From Candidatus Nanopelagicales bacterium (GTDB lineage Bacteria > Actinomycetota > Actinomycetes > S36-B12): a stretch of DNA of 53,045 nucleotides. Shown in pieces: positions 24,178-33,769 of the stretch. The notes under the pieces were generated by a model, which worked only from the letters and a program-made list of their open reading frames with translations, had not been told where the DNA came from and ran no database searches. The DNA lies in NCBI GenBank assembly GCA_030827125.1, contig JAURFD010000005.1, positions 1-53,045 on the forward strand, read 5' to 3'. Within the stretch, counting starts at the first letter, position 1, and every line of letters starts with the position of its first letter. The translations under genes and the position numbers were made by a program.

Positions 24178-25128
24178 ATGACGACCACGATCCTCACCAC
24201 CACACTCCCACCCGACCTTGCCCTGCGCGATCAGTACCGACGCGCGGGACAGCGGCTCGCGCGTCACCCGCACCCCGGCATCGCCCGAATCGTTGACGTC
24301 GTGATCGTTCCCGAGGGGCTGGCCACCACCGTCGATGTGCCCGAGGACGCCACTCCACTTCCGGGATCACTCAATGCGGCGGAGGCGTTGGCCCTGTTGT
24401 CATCGGTGGCCACGGCGCTGGCCCACCTCCACGATGCCGGGTTCGCTCTCGGTGTTCTGAGCCGAGACTCTCTGCGGCAGCGACCTAACTACTCCGCCGT
24501 CATCGTGGGTTGGCGTCCGGGCGCTGACACGGCCAGTGACGTGGAAGATCTCGCTGAGTTGATGGCTGAGCTCCTCCCCGAGGGATCGGTGGGCTCAGAT
24601 GTTGTGAGCATCATGGTGAGCGGCGCCGATCCCGACCCGGCGGCTCGCCCGAACATGGCTCGGATGGCGGCCGTCCTCGATCTCGCCTCGCGCTCGTTGC
24701 CGGTGGATCGCCCCGCCGTGGCCCCCGGTCAATCTCCCCTTGCGGTACGACGTACTCCGCCGATGGCGGAGCAGGAAGACATGGTGTGGTCATCACGGCG
24801 GGTGGGTCCGACAGGGGCGGCTTGGCCGACCCGCCGGAGCAGTCCGCCAGGTCGTCAACGCGCCACGATCACGGTCGCACCCGAGCCTGGTCGGGGGCGC
24901 CACGCAGCCGATGGACGGCGCGGGGGGTCACGTCGCTTGGCAGGGATCAGACCGCGCTGGCTGATCGCCGCGGCCTGTGCCGGGGTTGTTGGTTTCCTCG
25001 GCATCGGAGCGGTCGGGGCCGATGATGCGACCACGGGCACGTGCGTGGTGGAGTCAACTGGCGCTGACGCTACTGTCCCGCCACCGCCTGCTGAATCGCC
25101 GAAGCGATCGTCGAATCGCTCCAGGTGA
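24178..25128 (+). CDS. Kinase-fold-like (pseudokinase) protein with C-terminal membrane segment
   Basis: 316 residues from the ATG at 24178, with CACGAT ending 6 nt upstream. Residues 1-175 look like a worn protein-kinase domain: a helical SLNAAEALALLSSVATALAH, then LHDAGFALGVLSRDSLR, where a kinase has the HRD catalytic loop. No DFG, no N-lobe Gly-loop and no Lys-Glu pair can be seen. A basic, low-complexity linker (about 190-275) leads to one transmembrane helix (RWLIAAACAGVVGFLGIGAV) and a short outer tail. It resembles the inactive kinase domains of actinobacterial MviN/serine-threonine-kinase-like envelope proteins. The last 59 nt overlap the convergent TIGR01777 gene. Confidence 0.6.
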   Translation: MTTTILTTTLPPDLALRDQYRRAGQRLARHPHPGIARIVDVVIVPEGLATTVDVPEDATPLPGSLNAAEALALLSSVATALAHLHDAGFALGVLSRDSLRQRPNYSAVIVGWRPGADTASDVEDLAELMAELLPEGSVGSDVVSIMVSGADPDPAARPNMARMAAVLDLASRSLPVDRPAVAPGQSPLAVRRTPPMAEQEDMVWSSRRVGPTGAAWPTRRSSPPGRQRATITVAPEPGRGRHAADGRRGGSRRLAGIRPRWLIAAACAGVVGFLGIGAVGADDATTGTCVVESTGADATVPPPPAESPKRSSNRSR

Positions 25129-25966
25129 AGCCTGACTCCTCGAGCACTGCCGGGAGCACGCGTTGGCTGCCCAGGACATCCGAGGAGAACTCCCCGAGTG
25201 CCACCTTCAAGGCAAATCCGGGCACCGGAAGCACGGTGGGACGGCTGAGGACCTCGCCCATCGCCTTCGTGACGTCGGCGTTCGTCACCGGGTTCGGCGC
25301 CGTGAGGTTCACCGGACCGGCGTACCGCTCATCGGTGAGCAGCGCGATGAGCGCCGCGACCTCGTCGCGAATCGAGATGTAGGACCAGTACTGCTGACCC
25401 GAACCCAAACGCCCGCCGAGGCCGGCTTTGAAGATCGGCAGGATGCGCTTCCAGGCGCCACCTCGCGAACTCACCACCAGGCCGGTGCGGGCGAACGGCA
25501 CGCGGATGCCCGCGTCTACCGCGGGCGCGGCGGCGGCCTCCCACTGCGCGACGACGTCGGCGAGGAATCCGGGACCTTGCGGGGCGGATTCGTCAACGGC
25601 GTGGTCTCCGGTGTCGCCGTAGAAGCCGATGGCCGATCCGCAGACGAGCACCGCGGGTTTGGGGTCGAGCGCTGCTGCGGCGCGCGCGATCGTTTGGGTG
25701 CCCTGGACTCGGGAGTTGAGAATCTCGGCCTTGTAGTCGTCGGTCCAACGGTGGTCGCCGACGCCAGCACCCGCGAGGTGCACGATGCCGTCGACGCCAG
25801 CCAGTCCGTCGAGGTCAACCTCGCCCGTCGTGGGATCCCAGCGAACCTCGTCGGCCGCGGAAGGTGCTCGGCGGACGAGCCGGATGACGTCATGGCCTTG
25901 GGCTCGCAGCTCCGGCACGAGGGCCGAGCCGATGAGGCCAGACGCTCCGGTGACGGCAACGCGCAT
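25070..25966 (-). CDS. TIGR01777 family NAD(P)-binding epimerase-like protein
   Basis: 298 residues, SDR39U1/YfcH-like. The N-terminal RVAVTGASGLIGSALVPELR is an extended-SDR nucleotide-binding motif (TGxxGxxG). Also visible are IVHLAGAGVGDHRW, VCGSAIGFYGDTGDHAVDES and the C-terminal DUF1731-like end (PGFALKVALGEFSSDVL). The catalytic reaction is unknown. Its ATG shares one base with the stop of the E2 gene (TGATG), so it is co-translated with E2. The same order occurs in Mycobacterium (Rv2216 between dlaT and lipB). Confidence 0.93.
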   Translation of the reverse strand: MRVAVTGASGLIGSALVPELRAQGHDVIRLVRRAPSAADEVRWDPTTGEVDLDGLAGVDGIVHLAGAGVGDHRWTDDYKAEILNSRVQGTQTIARAAAALDPKPAVLVCGSAIGFYGDTGDHAVDESAPQGPGFLADVVAQWEAAAAPAVDAGIRVPFARTGLVVSSRGGAWKRILPIFKAGLGGRLGSGQQYWSYISIRDEVAALIALLTDERYAGPVNLTAPNPVTNADVTKAMGEVLSRPTVLPVPGFALKVALGEFSSDVLGSQRVLPAVLEESGFTWSDSTIASAIQQAVAGQ

Positions 25967-27681
25967 CAGACGCCCACGTCCGTGAACGAGCCATCCTCAA
26001 GTCGGCTGCGAACCGCGGTGAGGAAGCGCGCCGCGTCGGCGCCATCGACCAGGCGATGGTCGTAAGTGAGCGCCAAATAGACCATGGAGCGAATCGCAAT
26101 GACGTCGTTGCCGTCGTCGGAGATGACGACCGGACGCTTCACCACGGCGCCGGTGCCGAGGATGGCGGACTGGGGCATGTTGAGGATCGGGGTGTCGAAC
26201 AGCGCCCCGCGGCTGCCGGTGTTGGTGATCGTGAAGGTGCCGCCGGACAGCTCGTCAGGGGAAACCTTGTTGGTCCGGGTGCGCTCCGCAAGGTCTGCGA
26301 TACGCCGCGCCAGACCGGCGACGCTGAGATCGCCCGCGTCGCGTACGACGGGAACGAGCAGCCCGCGATCGGTATCGACGGCAACCCCGAGATTGACTTC
26401 ACCGTGATAGGTGATCGTGCCCGCGGCCGCGTCCATGGAGGAGTTCACGATCGGGTAGGCGGCGAGTGCCTCGATGGCCGCCTTGGCGAAGAACGGCAGG
26501 AAGGTGAGTTTGACGCCCTCGCGCGCTTCGAAGTCGTGCTTGGCGCGATCGCGGAGTTGGGCAATGCGCGTGACGTCGACCTCGATCACCGTCGTCAGCT
26601 GGGCCGAGGTCTGCAGTGACTCGACCATGCGCTCGGCGATGACGCGACGCAGGCGAGACATCGGGGCGGAGGTGCCCCGAAGCCCCGAACTCGGTGTCGC
26701 TGCCGCCGGTGCCGCTGCAGCCGCGGGAGTGACCGGCGACGCCGGAGTGCCCGGTGCCGGTGCGGCCGCGGCGGGGGGAGGGGGAGCCGCCGCCGCAAGC
26801 ACGTCCTGCTTGCGAATACGACCACCCACGCCGGTGCCGACGACGGTCGCAAGATCGACGCCCTTCTCGGCGGCGAGTTTGCGGACGAGGGGTGTGACGT
26901 AGGGCTCCTCGTCGCCGTTCGGCGTCGCCACCGGCGCCGGTGCAGCCGGCGGAGGGGTCGACGAAGGGGTAGGAGCTACGGCGGGTGCGGGCGCCGCAGC
27001 TGGGGGCGCAGGTGCGGCTGCCGGGGGAGCGGGAGCGGGTGCTGCCGGAGTCTCTGCCGGGGCGGCACCGGCCGCACCGATGACGGCTAACTCCGCGCCT
27101 ACGGCCGCGGTGGCGTCCTCGGCCACGCGGATGGCGAGCAGGACGCCGCTGGCCGGTGCGGGGATCTCGGTGTCGACCTTGTCGGTGGACACCTCGACGA
27201 GTGGCTCGTCGGCGACAACGGTGTCGCCGACCTTCTTCAGCCAGCGGGTGATGGTGCCCTCCGTGACCGACTCGCCCAGTGCCGGGAGGACGACCGAGGT
27301 GGTCGCTCCGGTGGTGGCGGGGACAGCTACGGGAGCGGGTGCGGGCTCAGCGGCCGGGGGAGCCGGTGCCGCCGCGGGCTCGGGAGTCGGGGGAGCCGAT
27401 GCCGCTGCCGGCTCGGGGGTTGCGGGTGCCGCGACAGCCTCGTTGGCCTCACCGATGACGGCGAGTTCGGCGCCGACGGGGACAGTGGCGTCTTCGGGCG
27501 CATTGATGGCGAGCAGCACGCCGCTGGCGGGGGCCGGGATCTCGGTGTCGACCTTGTCGGTGGACACCTCGACGAGTGGCTCGTCGGCGACGACGGTGTC
27601 GCCGACCTTCTTCAGCCAGCGGGTGATGGTGCCCTCCGTGACCGACTCACCGAGCGCGGGGAGAGTGACCGAGACCGACAT
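25966..27681 (-). CDS. sucB: 2-oxo acid dehydrogenase E2, dihydrolipoamide acyltransferase (DlaT/SucB type)
   Basis: 571 residues: lipoyl domain 1 (about 1-77, lipoylated Lys43 in TDKVDTE), an Ala/Pro linker, lipoyl domain 2 (about 128-202, Lys168), a second Ala/Pro linker, the E3-binding domain ([19 protein letters not shown], about 262-297), and the catalytic acyltransferase domain ending with YDHRLVDG (His542, Asp546). Often annotated SucB. In Mycobacterium and Corynebacterium the orthologue is the E2 of pyruvate dehydrogenase, because the succinyltransferase activity is fused into Kgd; the same is likely here. Its lipoate comes from lipB-lipA. It lies 12 nt downstream of lpdA. Confidence 0.95.
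   Translation of the reverse strand: MSVSVTLPALGESVTEGTITRWLKKVGDTVVADEPLVEVSTDKVDTEIPAPASGVLLAINAPEDATVPVGAELAVIGEANEAVAAPATPEPAAASAPPTPEPAAAPAPPAAEPAPAPVAVPATTGATTSVVLPALGESVTEGTITRWLKKVGDTVVADEPLVEVSTDKVDTEIPAPASGVLLAIRVAEDATAAVGAELAVIGAAGAAPAETPAAPAPAPPAAAPAPPAAAPAPAVAPTPSSTPPPAAPAPVATPNGDEEPYVTPLVRKLAAEKGVDLATVVGTGVGGRIRKQDVLAAAAPPPPAAAAPAPGTPASPVTPAAAAAPAAATPSSGLRGTSAPMSRLRRVIAERMVESLQTSAQLTTVIEVDVTRIAQLRDRAKHDFEAREGVKLTFLPFFAKAAIEALAAYPIVNSSMDAAAGTITYHGEVNLGVAVDTDRGLLVPVVRDAGDLSVAGLARRIADLAERTRTNKVSPDELSGGTFTITNTGSRGALFDTPILNMPQSAILGTGAVVKRPVVISDDGNDVIAIRSMVYLALTYDHRLVDGADAARFLTAVRSRLEDGSFTDVGV
27161..27648 (-). repeat. 113-bp direct repeat within the E2 gene (two lipoyl domains)
   Basis: 27161-27273 and 27536-27648 are identical over 113 bp except for one base (ACAACGG versus ACGACGG). 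They encode the N-terminal halves of the two lipoyl domains. The flanking parts of the domains have diverged, so the identity reflects recent duplication or gene conversion rather than protein-level constraint alone. Confidence 0.95.
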
Positions 27682-27693
27682 ATGTCCTCCGGA

Positions 27694-29064
27694 TCAGGCG
27701 TGGGCGTGCAGGGGCTTGCCGGCGAGTGCGAGGTGCGCCTCGCCCATCGCCTCGTTCTGAGTGGGATGCGCGTGAACGAGGGCGGCGACGTCCTCGGGGT
27801 AGGCCTCCCAGTTCACGATGAGTTGGGCCTCGCCGATCTGCTCGCCGATGCGCGCACCGAGCATGTGTACCCCGACGATGGGGCCGTCGACACGCTGGAC
27901 CAGTTTGATGAAGCCGGTCGTTGACAGAATCTGGCTCTTGCCGTTGCCGCCGAGGTTGTACTCGTAGACCGAGATGTTGTCGGCGCCGAACTGCTCGCGC
28001 GCCTGCGCCTCGGTGAGACCGACCGAACCCACCTCCGGCTCGGAGTAGGTGACCTTGGGGATGTCGACGTCGCGGATGACCCGCGGGTTGAGCCCGCCGA
28101 TCTCCTCGGCAACGAAGATGCCGTGCTGGAATCCCCGGTGGGCGAGTTGCAGCCCGGGCGTGATGTCACCGACAGCGAAGATGCCGGGAACGTTGGTGTG
28201 GAGCCGCTCGTCGACGAGGACGAATCCGCGATCCATGGCGACCCCGGCCTCCTCGTAGCCAAGGCCGGAGGTCTGAGGGCCGCGACCGACGGCAACGAGG
28301 AGAAGATCCGCATCGAGCGTGTCGCCGTTCTCCAAGGTCACGTGAACGCCGCTGTCATCCTGGGTGGCGCTGGCGAAGCGGACGCCGGTCGTGAAGGCGA
28401 TTTTGCGCTTGCGGTAGGCCCGCTCGAAGGCCTTCGAGACTGCTTCATCCTCGGCGGGAACGAGCCGGGGGAGTGCCTCGATGATGTGCACATCGGAGCC
28501 GAAGGACTTCCACACGCTCGCGAACTCGACGCCGATCACGCCACCACCGAGGACGATGACCTTCTCGGGGACGAAGTCCAAGGTGAGGGCCTGATCCGAG
28601 GTCATGATGCGGCCGCCAATGTCGAGGCCGGGAAGTGAGCGTGCGTAGGAACCGGTCGCGAGGACAATGTTTTTGCCCGTGTACGCCGTGCCGTCAACGG
28701 TGACGGTGTTCGGTGCGGTGAGTCGACCTTCGCCCTCGACGTAGGTGACGTTGCGGCTCTTGACCAGGCCCTGGAGGCCTTTGTAGAGCCGACCGACGAC
28801 GCCGTCGCGGTAGGAGTTGACCTTCGGCATGTCGATGCCTTCGAGGGTTGCGCGAACACCAAAGTCCTCGCTGTCGCGGGCGGCGTCGGCGACCTCGGCG
28901 GCGTGGAGCAGGGCCTTGGTGGGGATACAGCCACGGTGCAGGCAGGTCCCGCCGAGCTTGCCCTTTTCGATGAGGATGACGGACAGGCCGAGTTGTGAGG
29001 CGCGCAGGGCACATGCGTAGCCGCCACTGCCTCCTCCGAGGATGACGACATCTGCCTCGTTCAC
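27694..29064 (-). CDS. lpdA: Dihydrolipoyl dehydrogenase (E3)
   Basis: Flavoprotein disulfide reductase that reoxidises dihydrolipoate on E2 with NAD+. 456 residues: FAD motif VVILGGGSGGYACAL, redox disulfide Cys41/Cys46 (GGTCLHRGCIPTK), NAD motif VIVLGGGVIGVEFASVW, second FAD motif FAVGDITPGLQLAHRG, and the catalytic dyad His433/Glu438 (HAHPTQNE). The GTG at 29064 has GGAG 8 nt upstream. It precedes the E2 gene by 12 nt, so E3 and E2 form a unit; the E1 gene is elsewhere. Confidence 0.97.
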   Translation of the reverse strand: MNEADVVILGGGSGGYACALRASQLGLSVILIEKGKLGGTCLHRGCIPTKALLHAAEVADAARDSEDFGVRATLEGIDMPKVNSYRDGVVGRLYKGLQGLVKSRNVTYVEGEGRLTAPNTVTVDGTAYTGKNIVLATGSYARSLPGLDIGGRIMTSDQALTLDFVPEKVIVLGGGVIGVEFASVWKSFGSDVHIIEALPRLVPAEDEAVSKAFERAYRKRKIAFTTGVRFASATQDDSGVHVTLENGDTLDADLLLVAVGRGPQTSGLGYEEAGVAMDRGFVLVDERLHTNVPGIFAVGDITPGLQLAHRGFQHGIFVAEEIGGLNPRVIRDVDIPKVTYSEPEVGSVGLTEAQAREQFGADNISVYEYNLGGNGKSQILSTTGFIKLVQRVDGPIVGVHMLGARIGEQIGEAQLIVNWEAYPEDVAALVHAHPTQNEAMGEAHLALAGKPLHAHA

Positions 29065-29141
29065 CGACAGCTCCTTCCCAGGGGGTTGGCGCCTATCCTT
29101 CCATCACGGTGCGAGGCCGCTGCCACAGGGAGCAGAGTGGG

Positions 29142-30623
29142 TCAGCCGAGGCGCCCCTCGGCCAGGTCCTCGGCGAGTTGGATGAAGGTGCGCACGGCCG
29201 CCCCGGTGCCGCCCTTGGGCGTGTAGCCGTACGGCGACCCCTCATTGAAGGCCGGTCCGGCGATGTCCAGGTGCGCCCAGCGGCGCTCGGCGGGCACGAA
29301 CTCGCGCAGGAACGCCGCCGCGCTCAACATCCCGCCCTTTCCGTCCCCGATGTTCTTGATGTCGGCGATGTGCGAGTCCAGGGTGCCGCGGGACTCCTCG
29401 GGGATCGGCAGGTGCCACATGACCTCGCCGGCGCGCTGGGACGACTCCCAAACGGCCACGCGGACGTCGTCGTCGTTCGCCATGATCCCGCTGGTCCGGT
29501 CCCCCAGAGCGACGACGGCCGCGCCGGTAAGGGTGGCGGCATCCACGATCAGGTCAGGGTCTTCCTCGGCGGCGCGAACGAGGGCGTCGGCCAGGATCAG
29601 CCGACCCTCCGCGTCGGTGTTGAGTACCTCGACGGTGCGTCCGCCGTAGATCGTGATGACGTCTCCGGGGCGCTGGGCGTGTCCGCCGGGCATGTTCTCG
29701 ACCGTGGGGATCCAGCCGACGACGTTGACCTTCAGGCCCAGTTGCGCAATTGCTGTGACGGCGGCGATCACGGCGGCGGCACCGCTCATGTCGCACTTCA
29801 TCGTCTCCATGGCCTTTGGCGGCTTGAGGGAGAGACCGCCGGAGTCGAAGGTCACGCCCTTGCCGACGAGCGCCAAGGTGCCTTTGGCCTTCTTGGGCGC
29901 GTACTCCATGCGGATCAGCCTCGGCGGGTTTGCCGAGCCCTGACCCACGGCGAGGATCCCACCGAAGTCTTCAGCGGCGAGGTGCTCTTCGTCCCACACC
30001 TCGACGGTGACGGGCAACTTGCGCACAGCATCGATGGCGGCGTGCGCAAGTTCCTCAGGGGGAAGTGCCGACGGGGGCGTATTGACCAGGTCGCGCGCGG
30101 CATTGACCGCTTCGGCGATGATCTGGCCCCGATGCAGCGCAGCTGCATCAGCCTTGTCTGAGGGATTGCCCGAGATGACGACCTTGTTGATCGGCTCCGG
30201 TGTCGCTTCGGATCCGGCGCCGCGGAAATGGGTGAAGCGGTAGGCGCCGAGCAGAGCTCCGGTGGCGATCGCCTCGATCGACTCAGGAGTCGGTTCGCCC
30301 AGGTGCATAAGGGCGCTGGTGGTGCCGGCGAGTGCCCGTGCCGCCGCGGACGCGACGCGTCGGGTCTGCTCGGCATCGAGGGTGGCGTCGCTCCCGAGGC
30401 CAACCGTGACGATGAGGGGGGCGATGGCGAGACCGCCGGAGGGAACCTTCGTGATCTCGCCCCGCTTGCCCTTGGCTCCGAGCGCTTCGAGCATGTCATG
30501 CAACATGCTGCGCGTGGCGGCCGGTATCGCCGCCGGCAGGATCAGTTCATCGGTGATTCCCAGGACCAGGGCATCAACCTCGGCGCTCACCGGGTCGACG
30601 CTCGACAGCAGCACACTCGTCAT
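29142..30623 (-). CDS. pepA: Leucyl aminopeptidase (M17)
   Basis: Cytoplasmic two-metal aminopeptidase of 493 residues. The N-terminal macro-like domain is followed by the catalytic domain: VTFDSGGLSLKPPKAM (metal and Lys site), KCDMSGAAAVIAA, and the family signature NTDAEGRLILADAL (335-348). TAGGGT (30632-30637) ends 8 nt before the ATG, consistent with a leaderless transcript. Located between gcvT and lpdA as in Mycobacterium (pepB) and Streptomyces. No regulatory site seen. Confidence 0.96.
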   Translation of the reverse strand: MTSVLLSSVDPVSAEVDALVLGITDELILPAAIPAATRSMLHDMLEALGAKGKRGEITKVPSGGLAIAPLIVTVGLGSDATLDAEQTRRVASAAARALAGTTSALMHLGEPTPESIEAIATGALLGAYRFTHFRGAGSEATPEPINKVVISGNPSDKADAAALHRGQIIAEAVNAARDLVNTPPSALPPEELAHAAIDAVRKLPVTVEVWDEEHLAAEDFGGILAVGQGSANPPRLIRMEYAPKKAKGTLALVGKGVTFDSGGLSLKPPKAMETMKCDMSGAAAVIAAVTAIAQLGLKVNVVGWIPTVENMPGGHAQRPGDVITIYGGRTVEVLNTDAEGRLILADALVRAAEEDPDLIVDAATLTGAAVVALGDRTSGIMANDDDVRVAVWESSQRAGEVMWHLPIPEESRGTLDSHIADIKNIGDGKGGMLSAAAFLREFVPAERRWAHLDIAGPAFNEGSPYGYTPKGGTGAAVRTFIQLAEDLAEGRLG

Positions 30624-30656
30624 GGCCGATCACCCTACCTTCGCGGGCCGGTGGGG

Positions 30657-31736
30657 CTACCGGACGTGCGATTCGACGAACGGCGGCCTCGTCACCGTGA
30701 AGGGCGCCTGTCGGCCGCGAATGTCCACGACGACGTCGTCGCCCTCGGCGATGTCCGGGCTCAGCAGGGCCAGCCCGATGCCCTTGCCCAGGCTGGGCGA
30801 GAACGTCCCGCTCGTCACCTCACCCACCGGGTTTCCGGAGGCGTTCAGCACGGCCATGCCGGCCCTCGGGATCATGCGGCCCTCGGCGAGCAGTCCGCGC
30901 AGCCGACGGCGAGGTCCGCTCTCGCGCTCGGCAGCGAGGGCGTCGCGGCCGCGGAAGGCCGGCTTGTCCCACCCCACGGCCCAGGAGGCCGCCGCCTGGA
31001 CCGGGGTGATCTCGGCGGAGAGTTCATGTCCGTGCAGGGGATAGCCCATCTCGGTGCGCAGCACATCCCGCGCCCCTAGGCCGCACGCAGTCGCCCCGGC
31101 GGCCAGCAGTGCCTGCCACAACTCGACCGTGCGATCGGCCGGAATGAGGATCTCGAACCCCAACTCGCCGGTGTATCCGGTGCGGGCCACGACAACGGGC
31201 GCCCCCTGCCAGGACGAACGCCCGAAGGACATGTAGGCGTGACCGGCGGGCAGGCCCAGTGACTCCAGGAGCTCCGCGCTGTTGGGTCCTTGCACCGCGA
31301 GCAGACCGTAGGCGTCGCTGGCGTCCACCACCTGGACGGCGGTGTCCGCCGCGGCCGCTTGGAGTGTCGCGACGACGGCGTTCACATTGGCCGCGTTGGG
31401 GATGATGAAAAGCGCGTCGGGTGTCACGCGGTACGCAATCAGGTCGTCGATGACACCACCCTGCTCATCGCACAGCATGGAGTACTGCGCCTGCCCCTCG
31501 CTGATGCGGTTCAGGTCATTGGTGAGTACGCCGTTGAGCCACTCGGTCGCGCCCGCACCGCGAACCTCGACGTAGCCCATGTGGGAGACGTCGAAGACAC
31601 CTGTCGCGCCGCGCACGGCACCGTGCTCGGCGACCGCCCCGGAGTATTCGATGGGCATATCCCATCCACCGAAGTCCGCCATCTTGGCGTCGAGCGCCAG
31701 GTGCTGATCGTGAAGGGGTGTGTGGCGCAAGGTCAT
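30657..31736 (-). CDS. gcvT: Aminomethyltransferase, glycine cleavage T protein
   Basis: GcvT takes the aminomethyl group from lipoylated H protein onto tetrahydrofolate, releasing ammonia. 359 residues, normal length. Motifs: TPLHDQHLALDAKMADFGGWDMPIEY, FDVSHMGYVEVRG with the folate-binding Asp region (GGVIDDLIAYRV), ARTGYTGELGFEI, and the C-terminal barrel VGEVTSGTFSPSLGKGIGLAL. The ATG at 31736 has TACGGT ending 6 nt upstream (leaderless); the frame runs open far upstream over cobT but that part is a shadow. No glycine riboswitch and no gcvH or gcvP are present here. Confidence 0.97.
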   Translation of the reverse strand: MTLRHTPLHDQHLALDAKMADFGGWDMPIEYSGAVAEHGAVRGATGVFDVSHMGYVEVRGAGATEWLNGVLTNDLNRISEGQAQYSMLCDEQGGVIDDLIAYRVTPDALFIIPNAANVNAVVATLQAAAADTAVQVVDASDAYGLLAVQGPNSAELLESLGLPAGHAYMSFGRSSWQGAPVVVARTGYTGELGFEILIPADRTVELWQALLAAGATACGLGARDVLRTEMGYPLHGHELSAEITPVQAAASWAVGWDKPAFRGRDALAAERESGPRRRLRGLLAEGRMIPRAGMAVLNASGNPVGEVTSGTFSPSLGKGIGLALLSPDIAEGDDVVVDIRGRQAPFTVTRPPFVESHVR

Positions 31737-31809
31737 AGCGCGACCGTAGTGGTTGACGTTCGCTGCTGGACGAGGACCTATCAAACTGCGACGGAGAAGG
31801 TGCGGGTCG

Positions 31810-32895
31810 CTACCCGTCGAAACTCTCGACGCCGGTCGCGTCATCGGTGGCCATGTCCGAGAGGGCGTCCGCTGCGGCACCGATGAGGGGGACCGCGAGA
31901 AGTGCACCCGTGCCCTCGCCGAGTCGCATCCGCAGATCGAGAATCGGATCGAGGTCGAGGCGCGCGAGTGCGGCCGCGTGTCCGGGCTCGGTGGACAGAT
32001 GTCCGGCCCGCCACCATTCGCGGGCGCGGAAGGCGACGCGGTGTGCGATGAGGGCGACCGCGGTAGGCGCGAGCCCGTCCAGGAGCACCGGCGTCCGCCG
32101 GGCTGCTGACCGCAGGAGGAAGCCGAGGATCGCGGCGAAGTCAGCACCGCCGATGGTGGCGAGCAACTCCAACGGCTCGGCCTTGAGTTCGCGCCCGCGG
32201 CGCATGGCATCGCGCACGGCCGCGCACTTGCGCATCCAGGCGGCATCGTCGATCCCCGTGCCACGACCGACAACGGCCACGACATCGGCGGGCGCGTAGA
32301 GACCGATGATGGCGGAGGCTGCCGTGGTGTTGCCCACGCCGATGTCACCGGCGATGAGCAGGTCGGCTCCGGCATCGATCTCCGCATCGGCAATGCCTAC
32401 ACCGGCGATGAACGCTTGATGAGCCTCGTCGGCGGTCATCGCGTCTTCGTGGTCAATCGAACCGCTGGCGCGTCGTATCCGGTGGGCTGTGGCAGCCGGA
32501 TTGAGGTCGTCCAGGTAGTCGGTCTCGGCGTCCACGGCGAGGTCGACGACGTGCACCGTGGCACCGACTCGTCGCGCGAGCGCGCTGGCTGCTGCGCTGC
32601 CATTGAGCAAGGCCCGAACCATGCGTGCGGTGGCCTCGGGCGGATAGACGGACGTGCGCGCGGTTCGTGCGATCCCGTGGTCAGCCGCGAAGACCACAAG
32701 GACCGGATGTTGCGGGGGAGTGGGCGGACACTCACCGCGCGTCGCCGCCCACCATGTGCCGAGGTCTTCGAGCCGGCCGAGGGAGCCCGCGGGCTTATTC
32801 AGTGAGTCCCAGCGCTCGCGAGCCTGCTGTGCGATATCGCGATCGGGCCAGGTGATCGCGGCCGCGATGTCGTTGAGGGACGTCGACTCACTCAT
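31810..32895 (-). CDS. cobT: Nicotinate-nucleotide--dimethylbenzimidazole phosphoribosyltransferase
   Basis: CobT activates the lower ligand base of cobalamin. 361 residues. Visible: the KPAGSLGRLEDLG motif, VVFAADHGIA, GDIGVGNTTAASAI, and the catalytic Glu in RMRLGEGTGALL (Glu327), with LDGLAPTAVALIAHR. The ATG at 32895 is used; an in-frame ATG at 32925 overlaps the ECF-S stop and would add 10 residues. Neither start has a good ribosome site, so coupling to the upstream gene is plausible. As the last gene of the riboswitch-led B12 uptake operon it would rebuild imported corrinoids. Confidence 0.95.
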   Translation of the reverse strand: MSESTSLNDIAAAITWPDRDIAQQARERWDSLNKPAGSLGRLEDLGTWWAATRGECPPTPPQHPVLVVFAADHGIARTARTSVYPPEATARMVRALLNGSAAASALARRVGATVHVVDLAVDAETDYLDDLNPAATAHRIRRASGSIDHEDAMTADEAHQAFIAGVGIADAEIDAGADLLIAGDIGVGNTTAASAIIGLYAPADVVAVVGRGTGIDDAAWMRKCAAVRDAMRRGRELKAEPLELLATIGGADFAAILGFLLRSAARRTPVLLDGLAPTAVALIAHRVAFRAREWWRAGHLSTEPGHAAALARLDLDPILDLRMRLGEGTGALLAVPLIGAAADALSDMATDDATGVESFDG

Positions 32896-32917
32896 GTCGA
32901 CGGGTTCATCCGCTGTG

Positions 32918-33769
32918 TCACCCATCGAGCACTGCCGAGGTATCGCGGATCGAGACGGATGATCGTTGCGGGATGAACGCCACCGCGGGCGCGAAGTTCG
33001 CGCGGCGCGCGGTGCGCTGCAGAGCGATGAGAATCGGCCGCCCGATAAGGAGGATGAGGATGGCTGTGATGACACCGCGGGGGATATCCCAGCCGAGCGA
33101 AGTCACCAGCGAGAACGCCAACCAGCGACCAAGGTTCTCCGTGAGTGGCGCTCCGGGAGCGAAGAGAATTCCGTCGGCATACGCGGCCCCCGTGAGTCCG
33201 CTGAGGAACGGCCAGAACCACAGGTTCATTACCAAGCCGTAGGCCATCGAGGCGAGCATGCCGTACGCCGCGAGCATCGCAATCTCGGCACGACCGCGCA
33301 TCGGGGGCAGCAAGCCGGCACCGAGGCCGACCCACGCGGCCGCGATCATCTGGAAGGGCAGCCAGGGTCCGACCCCACCGGTGATGAGTGCAGAAGCCCC
33401 GAGCGAGAGCGAGCCGAGGGCAAAGCCAAATCCTGGCCCGAGGGCTCGACCACCGAGCACGATGATGAACCAGATCGGCTCGAGGCCCGCGGTGCCCGCA
33501 CCCAGGGGTCGCAGGGCCGCCACCACCGCGACGAGGACGCCGAGCACGGCGATGGATTTGGCGTCCATCCCACCGTCGGCCACCTGCGCGAGCACGACGG
33601 CAAGGACGAGGGGGATCAGTGCCGCGAACACCCAGGGTGCGTCGGCGGCATGCGCGACGGCGGCCGATCCAGGCTCGGCGAGGAAGGGCCAGGTGAAGGC
33701 CAGAAGGCCGACGACCGTGGCGAGAGCGATGGCCACGCGTGACCACGTGCCCATGCGCACCGCGGTCAC
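32918..33769 (-). CDS. ECF transporter S component, cobalamin type (CbrT-like)
   Basis: 283-residue membrane protein with about six to seven helices. Residues from LEPIWFIIVLGGRALGPGFGFALGSLSLGASALITGGVGPWLPFQM match the ECF-S core (Gly-rich helices that bind the vitamin). The GTG overlaps the stop of the ATPase gene (GTGA). ECF-S proteins bind one micronutrient outside and pair with the T and A components encoded just upstream. The riboswitch and cobT make cobalamin the likely substrate. The longer N-terminal hydrophobic region fits the actinobacterial CbrT/SCO2324-like group. Confidence 0.85.
   Translation of the reverse strand: MTAVRMGTWSRVAIALATVVGLLAFTWPFLAEPGSAAVAHAADAPWVFAALIPLVLAVVLAQVADGGMDAKSIAVLGVLVAVVAALRPLGAGTAGLEPIWFIIVLGGRALGPGFGFALGSLSLGASALITGGVGPWLPFQMIAAAWVGLGAGLLPPMRGRAEIAMLAAYGMLASMAYGLVMNLWFWPFLSGLTGAAYADGILFAPGAPLTENLGRWLAFSLVTSLGWDIPRGVITAILILLIGRPILIALQRTARRANFAPAVAFIPQRSSVSIRDTSAVLDG

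Noticed and set aside
32896-32925. Upstream ATG at 32925 as the cobT start
   Set aside because: Possible through coupling with the ECF-S stop, but it adds only 10 unconserved-looking residues and has no ribosome site; kept as an alternative.
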